Counted from the first letter of the stretch, positions 24,555 through 34,670 are shown. The stretch is DNA of 64,000 nucleotides from Candidatus Stackebrandtia faecavium (GCA_019112895.1 DXIM01000143.1:1-64000); one strand, 5' to 3'. Numbers and translations: made by a program. The notes: generated by a model not told the origin, from the sequence alone.

Positions 24555-25694
24555 TTATCGTGCCGTAGCGTCGAAGCCCCACAGACGTTCCAATTGCGCT
24601 GCTTTAATCGGCCACGACCATTCGGTTTTCATCCAACTCCGACCTGCGGCGCCCATTTCCCGGGCCAGTTCGGGGTCAGCCAAAAGCCGCGTCAAAGCAT
24701 GCGCGAGCGCGCTTCGGTCGCGGCCCCCGACGACGTGACCGGTGCGGCCGTCGATCACACCATCCGGCGCTCCGCCCGAGTCCCCCGCTATCACGGGTAG
24801 GCCCGTGGCTGCCGCCTCCAAAAAGACCACGCCCAGGCCCTCGACATCCAGTCCGAAGCGGCGGGTCCGGCACGGCATCGCGAAGACGTCGCCGGCCGCG
24901 TAGTGCGCTGGAAGCTCAGCGAGGTCGACGGCACCGGTAATGATCACATTGTCCTGTTGCCCGCGGGCGTCCGCCCTTTGGCGCAACGCGCGGCGATAAG
25001 GGCCGTCTCCCACCAGAAGCAACGCCGTGTCCGGCACCTTTCTACGGACTTCGGCCAAGACGTCGATGAGCAGGTCCTGCCCTTTGCGGGGCACGAGCCT
25101 GGACACACACACGACTGTCGGGCGTTGGCCTAGACCGTACCGGCGTCGTACGGCGCTACCGTCGGCGGCGGGCACGAACATGTCGGTGTCGATACCGAAC
25201 GTCAACTTGTCCAGCCTGGTCACATCCCCCACGACCGGGGCAAGCCGGTCATGAAAGTAATCCGCCAGGTACGTCATGGCGTCGACGTGGCGGCCGATCC
25301 GACGAAAGAGCCCACGGGCACCGGGGATCGCACACCACCCGGCTTCGTGGCCGTGCGTCAACGCGACGGCCGTTTCGATTCCGGAGTGTTTTTTGAGACT
25401 TCCGGCCATGAGGCCAAGCGGCGCGGCCGACCCGAACCAGACGGTGTCGCAGTCGTAGCGCCGGGCTATGTCGATCGCGCGCGACGTGGCGTGTCTCGTG
25501 GGAAGCAACATCGACGTCCGCTCGCGTATTACCGGGAACGGCTGGGCAGCGTCGAATTCGTCCGCGCCGGGAGAAGTGGAGGCGTACACGACGAGTTGTG
25601 TGGCGTTCAGATGTCGCGCCATCCCGTGCACGAAGGACTGGATTCCCCCTTGCCTCGGCGGGAAATCATTCGTCACCAGCAATACTTTTCTCAT
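24555..25694 (-). CDS. pimB: GDP-mannose-dependent alpha-mannosyltransferase PimB'
   Basis: Adds the second mannose to phosphatidylinositol monomannoside at the inner face of the membrane. The 379-residue GT-B enzyme begins MRKVLLVTNDFPPRQGGIQS and contains PTVVCVSRLVPRKGQD, VFAMPCRTRRFGLDVEGLGVV and GNSGGAP-like AGDSGGAPDGV, all close to Rv2188c. I start it at the ATG at 25694, which overlaps the stop of the M48 gene as ATGA; the track start is inside that gene. Linkage to a FadD15-like gene supports the call. Confidence 0.88.
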   Translation of the reverse strand: MRKVLLVTNDFPPRQGGIQSFVHGMARHLNATQLVVYASTSPGADEFDAAQPFPVIRERTSMLLPTRHATSRAIDIARRYDCDTVWFGSAAPLGLMAGSLKKHSGIETAVALTHGHEAGWCAIPGARGLFRRIGRHVDAMTYLADYFHDRLAPVVGDVTRLDKLTFGIDTDMFVPAADGSAVRRRYGLGQRPTVVCVSRLVPRKGQDLLIDVLAEVRRKVPDTALLLVGDGPYRRALRQRADARGQQDNVIITGAVDLAELPAHYAAGDVFAMPCRTRRFGLDVEGLGVVFLEAAATGLPVIAGDSGGAPDGVIDGRTGHVVGGRDRSALAHALTRLLADPELAREMGAAGRSWMKTEWSWPIKAAQLERLWGFDATAR

Positions 25695-26941
25695 TCGCCG
25701 TAGCTTTTCGCCATGGCGATGCGCTGCGCCGTCGTGGGGTGCGATCCGAAGAACCAATGCACGAACCCGGGTGGATCCACATCGGATATGTTGGTGCGCG
25801 CCAGCGATGTCTGCATCTCCACGAAGGTATCCGGATCACCGGTCAACTCGAGCGCGTGCGAATCGGCACGCATCTCAATCTTTCTCGACACCGCGTTCTG
25901 CAGCGGCGTCACCACAATGCTCACTAGCGCCACCACCGCCAACAACAACGCGATGCCTCGCGGTGCCGTGATCTCATCGACCCCGGCCCGGTGCAGTAGC
26001 CCCTGCCAGCGCCCCAGCAGCGGTATTGCGCACACCGCCGCGGCCACGCCCAAGGCTCCCAGTCCCGTGCCGATCCATACGTCGCCGCGCTTTGCATGCC
26101 CCAACTCGTGCGCCACCACCGATGTGACCTGTGAGTCCGGGTACTGCAACAGGTTGTCGTACACGACGATGCGCCGTGTCGGCCCCAGACCGGAAACGTA
26201 CGCGTTGGCGCTGGTGGTGCGGCGAGAGGCGTCCGAGACCAGCACCTCTTTGACCGGCACGTTGTCTTTGCGCGCCATGTCTTTCAGTTCTGTCGACAGC
26301 TGTTCGTTCTTCATCGGATGGAACTGGTTGAAGATCGGTTCCACGATCACCGGATAGACCGCCGACATGAGGACCACGAGGCACCCCGCGGCGGCTGCCG
26401 CCCATGCCCACCACCAGCGCGGAACATAGTGGGCCAGCGCATAGAACGCCGCGAGCCCCACCGCTGCAACCACAATGGTTACTGCGTACGACTTGGCGAG
26501 GTCCCACGCCCAGGGCCCCCAGCTTTGCGTCGATATTCCGTAACGGACCAGCACGCTGTGCCGCCACATCGAGATCGGCAGCGTCACTACCTGAGCGATC
26601 AGGACAATCACGAGACCGCCCAGCACGGCTTCGGCCAGCCAATGGCCACCCACCAGTCTGCCGACGGCACCGACGATCCGGGAGCCCAACGGAGTGAACC
26701 CCAAGACGGCGGCCACGACGAGTCCGATCACGATGCTTAGGTAACTCGACGGACGCAAGACCCCAGCCAGCTCTTTGCCCTTATCGACAACGCCGCTGGG
26801 CAGATTGGCGACCGCATCGAGTTGCGCGGCACGTGACGGAGGCTGCGCCGTCCACGGGACGAAGATCGCCCCCACGACGAGGAGAGCGCCGAGCAAAATG
26901 AGTAGGGCAACCGCCGCGGGATGCCGAATAATGGACGTCAT
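25691..26941 (-). CDS. M48-family membrane metallopeptidase (Ste24-like)
   Basis: An integral-membrane zinc protease, likely in membrane-protein quality control or processing. The 416-residue protein has multiple hydrophobic segments, the zinc motif VVAHELGHAKRGD (HExxH) and a downstream glutamate region EMRADSHALELTGDPDTF, as in CAAX-protease/Ste24 enzymes. I chose the ATG at 26941 (GGTGGA upstream), because the extra residues of the track start lack coding character. It is co-translated with pimB'. Confidence 0.9.
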   Translation of the reverse strand: MTSIIRHPAAVALLILLGALLVVGAIFVPWTAQPPSRAAQLDAVANLPSGVVDKGKELAGVLRPSSYLSIVIGLVVAAVLGFTPLGSRIVGAVGRLVGGHWLAEAVLGGLVIVLIAQVVTLPISMWRHSVLVRYGISTQSWGPWAWDLAKSYAVTIVVAAVGLAAFYALAHYVPRWWWAWAAAAAGCLVVLMSAVYPVIVEPIFNQFHPMKNEQLSTELKDMARKDNVPVKEVLVSDASRRTTSANAYVSGLGPTRRIVVYDNLLQYPDSQVTSVVAHELGHAKRGDVWIGTGLGALGVAAAVCAIPLLGRWQGLLHRAGVDEITAPRGIALLLAVVALVSIVVTPLQNAVSRKIEMRADSHALELTGDPDTFVEMQTSLARTNISDVDPPGFVHWFFGSHPTTAQRIAMAKSYGE

Positions 26942-27107
26942 TCCACCATTTTCCGACGTCACGTTACGGAAGGGGCGGGTGGGGCACGCCCGCATTCGTT
27001 CGGTGGCAGACTTGATTCATGCCGGAATGGGGTAACAGTCACATGCTTAGCCGCTGCGTACACGTCGCGTCGCAGGGGCCGCTCACCGTGGCTGCCCCGG
27101 CATCGTC

Positions 27108-28448
27108 GTGACGGGTGCGGCGGGCGAGTCGCCCGAAGAAACTGGCACGGCCGAACCTGACCTGCCGGACCCGGTATGGAAGGTGGCGGTCGGGCTCGCA
27201 TCAGAGGCTTTGCCGACCATACGGCCCGAAGACATACCGAAATCGATCCGACGTTTCGCACGGTTCGCCCCGGCTAAGCGCGCCAGTCTGGCGGCGACAC
27301 CACTTCAGCATGAGCTCGAAACGAACCCCACATTTCGGCAGCGTGTCGCCGAGGTGCTGCGCAACGCGAAGAAAGTCGACGTGGCCGGGGTTCAACTTGA
27401 GGCATCCACCGACACCGATCCTGTCGCTGCCGCGGCGATCGCCTATTTGTACCGCGGCGACGACTGGCGCGAAACCATCGCGGCGGCCCAACGCCATGTG
27501 CGGGCCGAGCAGGAACACCACGACGAGGCCGCCAGAATTCAAGCCGCCCACCAGCGCGCCGCCCACGCCGAACACGAGCGCGCCACTTTGGAACGGGAGG
27601 TCGAGAAGCTTCGCGCCGAACTGACGCAGGCCCGAGAGGAGATCGCCGCCGTCAAGCGGCAGCACAAGGAGACGGCCAAGGAGCTTCGCGAAGTCAGCAA
27701 ACGCGAACGTAAAGCCCGCGACGCCGCTTCCGCCGATAAGGGCCGGCTCAAACAAGCCGATGAGGCCCACCGGGCGGAAACCCGGCAGCTGAAAAGCCAG
27801 CTCGACGACAGCCTGCGCGACCTCGAACGGGCCCGCCGTGGGGCGAAGGAAGCCCGTGAACTGAACGAATCCCGTACTTGGCTACTACTGGAAACCATCA
27901 GCGGCGCCGCGCGTGGCCTGCGCCGGGAGCTCGCCCTGGACCCGGTCGAACGTCCCCCGGCCGACTTCATTGCCGAGGATGTCGCCCGCCAACCCGAGGG
28001 CCAAGCGCAGCCGCAGGAGCGCGCCCTGGCGGCCGACGATCCAGCACGGCTCGATGACCTGCTGGCGTTGCCTCACGCTCATCTCATCATCGACGGGTAC
28101 AACGTCACGCTCAGCGGATACGCCGAACTGACCTTGGAGCAGCAGCGCTCGCGTCTCGTGCGCAGCCTGGGTGGTATCGCCGCACAGGCGGGCGCGGAGG
28201 TCACGGTTGTGTTCGATGGGGCCGATAAGGTCCCGGGCGCCGTGTCGGGCCCGCGCGGGGTGCGAGTGTTGTTCAGCCGGAAGGGACAGACCGCGGATGA
28301 CGTCATAAAGGCTCTGGTCCGTAACGAACCCAACGGCCGCCCGGTAGTGGTGATCTCTTCCGATAAGGAGGTCGCGCTGGGCACCTCGCGGCATGGCGCC
28401 TATGCCCTTCCCAGCGCGGCGTTGCTGCGACGCCTCAGTCGCGGCTGA
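27108..28448 (+). CDS. NYN-domain (PIN-like) RNA-binding/nuclease protein with long coiled coil
   Basis: Probably a metal-dependent ribonuclease of the YacP/NYN type. Of 446 residues, about 125-270 are a coiled coil rich in Glu, Arg and Lys. The C-terminal NYN domain (about 320-446) has LIIDGYNVTLSG, the acid-rich VVFDGADK, SRKGQTADDVI and VVISSDKEV, keeping the family's conserved aspartates. The start is GTG with a weak ribosome site. It is divergent from the M48 gene and convergent with the oxidoreductase. Confidence 0.85.
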   Translation: MTGAAGESPEETGTAEPDLPDPVWKVAVGLASEALPTIRPEDIPKSIRRFARFAPAKRASLAATPLQHELETNPTFRQRVAEVLRNAKKVDVAGVQLEASTDTDPVAAAAIAYLYRGDDWRETIAAAQRHVRAEQEHHDEAARIQAAHQRAAHAEHERATLEREVEKLRAELTQAREEIAAVKRQHKETAKELREVSKRERKARDAASADKGRLKQADEAHRAETRQLKSQLDDSLRDLERARRGAKEARELNESRTWLLLETISGAARGLRRELALDPVERPPADFIAEDVARQPEGQAQPQERALAADDPARLDDLLALPHAHLIIDGYNVTLSGYAELTLEQQRSRLVRSLGGIAAQAGAEVTVVFDGADKVPGAVSGPRGVRVLFSRKGQTADDVIKALVRNEPNGRPVVVISSDKEVALGTSRHGAYALPSAALLRRLSRG

Positions 28449-28461
28449 AGCGCCGCATCGG

Positions 28462-29817
28462 CTACTTCAGGTCCGCCAAGGCTTCCTCGACGGCGCGGTG
28501 GAACGTCGGATAGGCGTAAATCATTTGGCGCAGCGTCGCGATCGGCACGCGGGCGTGGACGGCCAACGTCAGCATCGACAACACTTCTCCGCCCATCGGT
28601 CCTGCCGAGGTAGCGCCGATGAGCAGGTCCCCGTCCGCGTCCACCACGAGTTTGATGAAGCCCTCATTGCCGGCCTTATGGATCCAGCCGCGAGGCGTCG
28701 ACGGTATTCGGGCGAAACCGGTGGCTACGGGCACGCCTTTGCGTTGCGCCTGACGTGTCGTCATCCCGACCGCGCCGATTTCCGGGTCGGTGAATGTCAC
28801 GCGAGGCAGCGCCCGGTAGTCGGCGCTCATGCCGCCTTGACCGAGGATGTCGCGCACGGCGATCCGTGCCTGATACACCGCGAGATGGGTGAACGCGCCC
28901 TGGCCGGTGATGTCGCCGACGGCCCACAGGCGTTCGCCGGCACGCATGCGTTCATCGACCGCTACTGCTTTCGCCGTCTCATCGAGGTCAACGGCCGCGA
29001 CCCCGAGCCGCTTCAGGTCCGGCTTACGCCCGGTGCTGACGAGGAACTTATCGGCCGTGACTTTATGACCGTCCTCGAAGTCGACGCTGAAACCGTCGGC
29101 GTACTCCACCCTGGCCACGTTGGTGTCCAGATGTACCTTGCCGCCTTCGCGTTCCAAGATTTCGGCCACGAGTTCTCCCGCTTCCGGTTCTTCGCTGGGC
29201 AGCAAGCGGTCGGTCGCTTCGACAATCTCGACACGGACACCGAAACGGCCGAAAGCCTGGGCCAGTTCCAGCCCGATCGGTCCTCCCCCGAGCACCACTA
29301 GCGAGTCTGGGAGTTCTTTGGCTTCCAATGCTTCACGATTCGTCCAATACGGGGTCGAAGCGAGGCCCTCGATCGGGGGGACGACCGGTGACGTTCCCGC
29401 CCCCAAAACGATGCCTTTCCGCGCCTCGTAACGGTCCCCGTTCACTTCGACGGTTCCGCTGTCTACCAGGCGGCCCCAGCCTCGTATGAATCTGCCGCCT
29501 TTATCGGTGAAGCGTGTGACAGCGGCCCCATCGTCCCAGTCCGTTGTCGCTTCGTCGCGGATACGGTCGGCGACGACCGTCCAGTCGCTGATCGCGTGCG
29601 AACGGCCCGCCAAATCATGTACCCGCCAGGTTTCGGCCAAGGTGTGCGCGGCGCGAATCGCCATTTTGCTGGGGATACAACCCCAGTAGGGGCATTCGCC
29701 GCCAACGAGCCCGCCCTCGATTCCGATCACGTCGAGCCCCGCATCGCACAACTGGCCGGCGACGGCTTCCCCACCAACTCCCATTCCCACGACGACCACG
29801 TCTGCCGTTGTATCCAT
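28462..29817 (-). CDS. FAD-dependent pyridine nucleotide-disulfide oxidoreductase
   Basis: A cytoplasmic flavoprotein of the dihydrolipoamide dehydrogenase/mercuric reductase family. The 451-residue protein has FAD motif VVVGMGVGGEA, the redox disulfide in GGECPYWGCIPSK (C-x4-C), an NAD(P) motif VLGGGPIGLELAQAFG and the second FAD site LWAVGDITGQG. The C-terminal dimer interface has YPTFHRAVEEAL, the His-containing region of the family. No lipoyl E2 genes are nearby, so it is not the housekeeping Lpd with any confidence. The ATG at 29817 follows GGGGTGGAG. Confidence 0.87.
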   Translation of the reverse strand: MDTTADVVVVGMGVGGEAVAGQLCDAGLDVIGIEGGLVGGECPYWGCIPSKMAIRAAHTLAETWRVHDLAGRSHAISDWTVVADRIRDEATTDWDDGAAVTRFTDKGGRFIRGWGRLVDSGTVEVNGDRYEARKGIVLGAGTSPVVPPIEGLASTPYWTNREALEAKELPDSLVVLGGGPIGLELAQAFGRFGVRVEIVEATDRLLPSEEPEAGELVAEILEREGGKVHLDTNVARVEYADGFSVDFEDGHKVTADKFLVSTGRKPDLKRLGVAAVDLDETAKAVAVDERMRAGERLWAVGDITGQGAFTHLAVYQARIAVRDILGQGGMSADYRALPRVTFTDPEIGAVGMTTRQAQRKGVPVATGFARIPSTPRGWIHKAGNEGFIKLVVDADGDLLIGATSAGPMGGEVLSMLTLAVHARVPIATLRQMIYAYPTFHRAVEEALADLK

Positions 29818-29904
29818 GTGCTCCACCCCGTTTCATATGGCTCCGCGCCATATTTACAAGGTGTCACATTTGCGCCACCATATGGAGTTGGTTTGCGGTG
29901 GCGG

Positions 29905-30336
29905 CTACGAGTCGAGGCCCTTGAGACAGAGCACGTCACGAACCTCCGATTCAACGATCGACACAGCCTGGTGGGCGCTTCCCTGCCCCAGCTTGATCGC
30001 ACAGGTCGCCATCGGATTCACTCTTTTCGCACAACCCTCGGTGAGTACCTCTACCCCACGAAGCTCTTCATGTGCGGTGGGGTCATAAGGAAAACGGCCG
30101 AGAACCTCCCAGACGGCCTCCGAGTCATCACACGACACCGGCTTCTCGTCATAGATGGCATTATCGAGATTGAATTCAAAACCGGTGATGCAATCCCCGC
30201 GCCCTATCGACGAGGACGAAACGTCACCAGTCAACTCCTCCCAATTGGAGATTCCGAAGAACGCGAGGATGCCGATCACAGAGGCGATGATCCCCAGATA
30301 CTTCGTTGCCTTATCCGAGTCGGATCCGGTGGGCAT
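29905..30336 (-). CDS. LppU/SCO3897-like small membrane protein
   Basis: Unknown function. The 143-residue protein has a short polar tail, one membrane segment (about 13-31) and an extracytoplasmic domain with GDCITGFEFN, VSCDDSEAVWEVLGRF and two later cysteines. This pattern is seen in the LppU/SCO3897 group of actinobacterial membrane proteins. The four cysteines may form two disulfides. It is upstream of the oxidoreductase on the same strand, 87 bases away; a functional link is not shown. Confidence 0.72.
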   Translation of the reverse strand: MPTGSDSDKATKYLGIIASVIGILAFFGISNWEELTGDVSSSSIGRGDCITGFEFNLDNAIYDEKPVSCDDSEAVWEVLGRFPYDPTAHEELRGVEVLTEGCAKRVNPMATCAIKLGQGSAHQAVSIVESEVRDVLCLKGLDS

Positions 30337-30528
30337 TGGCCGCTCCCGAGATTCGTTTGAGAGGACGACGATTCTACTGCGACTCAGTCACCTTTGGAAC
30401 GTCAGATTCCCGACTCTACTGAATTTCGTGCACACGCTCAACGCATTGCATGTCAAGCAAGCGCGGCGCCCTTGACCGCTGCCATATAAGTCACCGCGAC
30501 ATTCAACGGTCGATCACCGCGCTTGAAG

Positions 30529-30918
30529 TCACGCAGCGGCGCGCTCTGCGTCGTTACGCACGATGCAGAACTCGTTGCCTTCAGGGTCGGCAAGCACCAC
30601 GAACCCGGCCTTGCCGTCGGCGGCGCGGTGATCCGCCACCAAGCTCGCGCCGAGCCCCAACAGACGCTCGACCTCTTCATCGCGGGTCGTGTCCGAAGTG
30701 AGATCCAGGTGGACACGGTTTTTCACCGTCTTCGGTTCCGGGACCGAGATAAAAAGGAGCCCGATCGAGCCGTCAGGAGCCTCGATCAGGTTCTCGGAAT
30801 GCTCCGGCAGGTTGGGGTCGTCGGGGTCTTCGCGCCAGCCCGTGACCTGTTCCCAAAACTTTGATAGTTCATATGAATCGCGACAGTCGAAAGTGATCGT
30901 ATGCACGAACGCGGTCAT
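30529..30918 (-). CDS. VOC-family (glyoxalase/bleomycin-resistance-like) protein
   Basis: A 129-residue single-module metal-binding fold. It shows FDCRDSYELSKFWEQVTGW, IDLTSD-like VHLDLTSDTTRDEE and the C-terminal VVLADPEGNEFCIV, with a potential metal Glu in NEFC and His in VHLDL. Many such proteins are dioxygenase- or lyase-like, and the substrate is unknown. The GGAG five bases before the ATG at 30918 decides the start over the longer track frame. Confidence 0.85.
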   Translation of the reverse strand: MTAFVHTITFDCRDSYELSKFWEQVTGWREDPDDPNLPEHSENLIEAPDGSIGLLFISVPEPKTVKNRVHLDLTSDTTRDEEVERLLGLGASLVADHRAADGKAGFVVLADPEGNEFCIVRNDAERAAA

Positions 30919-31014
30919 GTATCTCCATGGCAGATGATTTTCGACAAAGACTACTCGCCGGCGCCGCCGCCCACAAATGGTTTTCCTCGAATTCGGACTC
31001 GGCAAGCGCATCGG

Positions 31015-31871
31015 TCACAGATTGGTGTCGAGCGCAGGGAACCCTTCCGGCAGATCTGCTGCCGGTTCATCGCTACGAGATTCACAACCGGCAAGGTCCA
31101 AGTCGAGGCAGTACGAAGCCATCGAGATCGAACCAGCCGCGTGGCCGTCCACTATCAGATCAAGCGGCTGCGTATCCGCGAGCCCGGCGATGTACAGCAA
31201 CGGCAGGTAATGGTCCGGGGTCGGTACGGCACGCCTAAAGTCGGCATGCCCGTCCAACGCCGCGATCGAGGTCGGGTCGCTTTCGAGTGCTTCCCGCGCG
31301 ACATCGTCGAAACGGTGCGCCCAGTCGTAACCCGTGTCGGGGTACCGGAAATCAACCGTGCGCAGGTTGTGCACGACGTTACCGCTACCGATGATGAGCA
31401 CTTCCTCGTCGCGCAGCGGAGCCAGTTTTCGGCCCAGCTCCATGTGGCTGTCGAAACTCTTGAACGCGTTGAGCGACAACTGGACCACTGGGACTGAAGC
31501 GTCGGGGAAGGCGTGGGTCAACACCGACCACGCACCGTGGTCCAGCCCCAACTGTCGACGTCCTGGCCGACCCACGTCGGTTTCACCACATCGGCGACCA
31601 TTTCGGCGATCTCGGGAGCGCCCGCCGCCGGATACTGCACGTCGAACAGTTCCTGAGGGAAGCCATAGAAGTCGTGGATCGTGCGCGGCTGAGGCATCGA
31701 CGTCACGGCGGTCGCATTGGTGTACCAATGGGCCGAGATCATGAGGATCGCACGTGGACGCGGCACACTCTCCCCCAAAAGCCGCCACGACTCGGTGTAT
31801 CGGTTTGTGTCCAAAGCATTCATCGGGTTTCCGTGGCCCACAAACGCAGCCGGCATTTTCGTTCGGTTCAC
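31015..31871 (-). pseudogene. frameshifted DODA-type (YgiD) extradiol dioxygenase
   Basis: Two overlapping frames together encode an extradiol ring-opening dioxygenase of the 4,5-DOPA type. The first has [15 protein letters not shown] and ISAHWYTNA; the second has [16 protein letters not shown] and DHYLPLLY. The expected junction [11 protein letters not shown] is broken by loss of one base at the CCCC run at 31546-31549 (GGGG on the coding strand). I start at the GTG at 31871 (GGAG six bases upstream). Metal ligands are split between the frames, so an active enzyme needs a frameshift. An assembly or sequencing error remains possible. Confidence 0.85.
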
Positions 31872-31965
31872 AGTGGCTCCATCAATGCATCGTTGTTTCG
31901 AGGCTACGACAGTTGCCGTGCCCAACGCGAGACCACGCCACGGGTGTCTTCGACCGGCACCACAA

Positions 31966-32928
31966 CTACGTGTTGCCTAGCTTCGACAGAAGCTGAGAGG
32001 CCTCGATCAGCCGCTCGGCGATCGGATCATCTGACTCCACTGCGACGACCGCGTTTTCCATCAGCCGCAGGAACCCCCAGCCACGAACCTTGAACGGCGC
32101 GACGCCAAGGTCGACGGCGATCCGATCCGTTGTCACGCGCAACGCCGCAGGTTCAGGCAGCGATTCGGCCACGATCGCGGTCAGGAATCCCGCGTCGAAC
32201 GCGCGTTCACCGTAGAACGGCTTCGGATCGATCAAGAGCCACGGCATGCGTTGCGCCGACACGATATTGCCGAGATGCGTGTCCCTATTGGCGATCCCTT
32301 GAGGCCCCGTCGGTCGCGCATAGGCGCGGCACAACTCGGCGAAGCGTTCGGTGAGACCTGCTGGTACGCGCCCACCGAGCCTGCCGGCGCGCCCCCCCGG
32401 GAAACTGGCTGCCCAGTTGCGCAGCATCTGCGTCACCAGCGGCAAGGACGGCAACTGCGACGGCGCCGCGGACGGGACTCGCCACAAGCGACGGAATCGC
32501 GCACAGGCGAAACGCAGCCTATCCTCGTTCTCGGGCAGGCCTTCTAGATGCGGCCCATCGACATCTTGCCGCACCAGAGGCTGGCCCGGTTCGGCCAGCT
32601 CGATGAGCATCGCGCCCGTGCTCGGGTCGAACTCATACAGTCGTGCCGCGCCATCGCCCCCATAATGGAACAAAGCAGTCGCCTCTGCCGCGTTCTCGTC
32701 GTCCACCACCGGCACCTTCAACACGGCAGCCGACTCATCGGCGCGTTTCACCTCGACGACGAAAGAATGCGTGCCCCCGGTCATCGCGGCGGACTCGACC
32801 CGCAGCTTCCAGCTACGACACAGCTTCGATACCACAGTGGGCAGATTCTCGAGCCACGCATCGCCCCGGTCACCGAAAAGGTCGATGACGTTGTCTGCCA
32901 CATCCGTGGGAACTTCGATGCCGGTCAT
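31966..32928 (-). CDS. APH(6)/hydroxyurea phosphotransferase-family kinase
   Basis: A small-molecule kinase-like protein of 320 residues. The catalytic loop appears as [10 protein letters not shown] (Brenner-like Asp and Asn), followed by a [14 protein letters not shown] stretch that stands for the DFG-region acid typical of PF04655 (streptomycin 6-kinase/hydroxyurea kinase) proteins. Resistance cannot be concluded from sequence alone, as many members are housekeeping kinases. It is divergent from the GNAT gene, 41 bases away. Confidence 0.85.
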   Translation of the reverse strand: MTGIEVPTDVADNVIDLFGDRGDAWLENLPTVVSKLCRSWKLRVESAAMTGGTHSFVVEVKRADESAAVLKVPVVDDENAAEATALFHYGGDGAARLYEFDPSTGAMLIELAEPGQPLVRQDVDGPHLEGLPENEDRLRFACARFRRLWRVPSAAPSQLPSLPLVTQMLRNWAASFPGGRAGRLGGRVPAGLTERFAELCRAYARPTGPQGIANRDTHLGNIVSAQRMPWLLIDPKPFYGERAFDAGFLTAIVAESLPEPAALRVTTDRIAVDLGVAPFKVRGWGFLRLMENAVVAVESDDPIAERLIEASQLLSKLGNT

Positions 32929-32969
32929 GCACCGAGTATCGCAACCACGCTGGGGATACGGTAGCCGTC

Positions 32970-33833
32970 ATGGACCTTGCCGCCCCCACCTCCGAACTCG
33001 TCCGACTATGGCAACGGGATTGGGCGCTGCGCTCGCGCTTCACCTCGGACCCACAACAGGGTGCACACTTCGAGGACACCACGTTCGCCATCCGCATCGC
33101 CGGCCGCGAGATCGGTGTCATCGCACTAGAAATCACCGAAACAGCGAACCTCATCGACCTGTGGCTCATGCCCGGTGAACGTGGCCACGGTTACGCACGC
33201 CGCGCAATCAGCGCCGCCGAGGACCTGTGCCGACGCCATGGCGCACGCAACGTTCGCGTGGCCGTTCGGGTCGGCGACAGTGTGGCGACGGTTCTGTTCT
33301 CCCATTACGCGCTTGTCGCCTCGCACCTGACAGGAAGTGTCGCGGGTCCGGCTGCAATCCCCGAAGGAATAGTTCATCGCCCGATGCGCGCGACAGAGTT
33401 CCCCACCTGGCGCGACGACTGCGTCGAAGAATATGCGCAGCAATCGGCATACGCGTACGGACTATCCCCGGCCGTGACGAGGCCGGTCGCACTGCGTGCC
33501 ATCAACCAAGCCATACCGGACGGCGTATCGAACGACACAAACGAAATATGGGTGTTGGAGGCCGAAGCTCAAACTGTGGCGACGCTGTGGCTGCGGATCG
33601 ACGACCGGCCACGGCAGGTGTATATCCAAAACATAGAAACCCTGCCCGCTCATCGGCGTAAAGGCTACGCACAGGCGTCGATGAAGCTGGCACAAGAACG
33701 CGCCCACGCGCATAGCTTGCCGACGGTACGGCTCAACGTGTTCGCGCATAACCTGCCGGCACGCCGGCTGTATGACCGGATGGGATACGAAACCGCCGTC
33801 GAGTTTCGGATCAAAGATCTACCGCCCGAATAG
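32970..33833 (+). CDS. double GNAT-domain N-acetyltransferase
   Basis: A 287-residue protein with two acetyl-CoA-binding domains. The first (about 1-130) has LWLMPGERGHGYARRAISAAEDL, and the second (about 140-287) has VYIQNIETLPAHRRKGYAQASMKLA with LNVFAHNLPARRLYDRMGY. The second keeps the full R/Q-x-x-G-x-G/A loop, so it is the likely catalytic unit; the first may bind the acceptor. The acceptor is unknown. Confidence 0.86.
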   Translation: MDLAAPTSELVRLWQRDWALRSRFTSDPQQGAHFEDTTFAIRIAGREIGVIALEITETANLIDLWLMPGERGHGYARRAISAAEDLCRRHGARNVRVAVRVGDSVATVLFSHYALVASHLTGSVAGPAAIPEGIVHRPMRATEFPTWRDDCVEEYAQQSAYAYGLSPAVTRPVALRAINQAIPDGVSNDTNEIWVLEAEAQTVATLWLRIDDRPRQVYIQNIETLPAHRRKGYAQASMKLAQERAHAHSLPTVRLNVFAHNLPARRLYDRMGYETAVEFRIKDLPPE

Positions 33834-33869
33834 GCCGACCCCCGATGGCAAGCGTGCCACCCTTGACGC

Positions 33870-34658
33870 ATGAACGCACCCGTCTTGAGTTTCACGACCG
33901 ACTACGGCTGCCGCGACGGCTTCGTGGCCGCGTGCCACGGTGTCGCGCGTACCCGAGCACCACACATGCCGATCATCGACGTGACCCACCAGGTTCCGCC
34001 CGGTGATGTCCGCCGAGGCGCGACCGTGCTCGCTCAGACCGTGCCGTATCTCCCCACGGGCATTCACGTCATCGTGATCGACCCGGGAGTCGGCACTACT
34101 CGACATGCCGTAGCCGTGGAGGCTGCGGACGGGGCCGGGATCGTCATCGGACCGGACAATGGCACGCTCATACCGCCGGTGGAGGCGCTCGGTGGTGCGG
34201 TCCGAGCCACGACATTGACCAATTCCGCCCTGCATTGCCACCCCACGTCACACACATTCCACGGGCGCGACATTTTCACGCCCGTCGCGGCAGCCCTGGC
34301 TTGTGGGGCCGCGTTCGAAGAACTCGGCGAACCAATCGCCGTCGACACACTCGTACGGCTACCCGAATCGCTTGTCGAAACCGACGACACCGGAATCACG
34401 AGCGAGATTCTCGCCATCGACCATTTCGGCAACATACAACTCGCGGCGCCGGGCGCGCTGCTCGCCGGCTACGACGAGCACTGGATAGTCGCAGGCATGC
34501 GCGCGGTACGCGCGGACATGTTCGCGGCCGCGAAACCGGGCGAACTGGTGGTGCTGGAAGATTCGGCGCAACACATCGCAATCGCCGTGAACGGTGGTTC
34601 CGCCGCTACCGCGCTACAAGTCGAAACCGGCGACACGCTCAGGCTCGAATGCCAGTGA
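33870..34658 (+). CDS. S-adenosylmethionine hydrolase (SAM hydroxide adenosyltransferase, DUF62)
   Basis: Hydrolyses S-adenosylmethionine to adenosine and methionine, as in the DUF62/SAM-dependent chlorinase-fluorinase superfamily. The 262-residue protein has LSFTTDYGCRDGFV, IDVTHQVPPGDVRRGA, VIDPGVGTTR, GPDNGTL and FHGRDIFTPVAA, the family motifs in order. Without the fluorinase-specific insert it is most likely a hydroxide adenosyltransferase. It is 36 bases behind the GNAT gene on the same strand. Confidence 0.9.
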   Translation: MNAPVLSFTTDYGCRDGFVAACHGVARTRAPHMPIIDVTHQVPPGDVRRGATVLAQTVPYLPTGIHVIVIDPGVGTTRHAVAVEAADGAGIVIGPDNGTLIPPVEALGGAVRATTLTNSALHCHPTSHTFHGRDIFTPVAAALACGAAFEELGEPIAVDTLVRLPESLVETDDTGITSEILAIDHFGNIQLAAPGALLAGYDEHWIVAGMRAVRADMFAAAKPGELVVLEDSAQHIAIAVNGGSAATALQVETGDTLRLECQ

Positions 34659-34670
34659 AACGCGTGCGCT

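Noticed and set aside
31966-32928. Calling an aminoglycoside-resistance gene
   Set aside because: Family membership (APH(6)-like) does not establish resistance; the gene is chromosomal with no mobile context.
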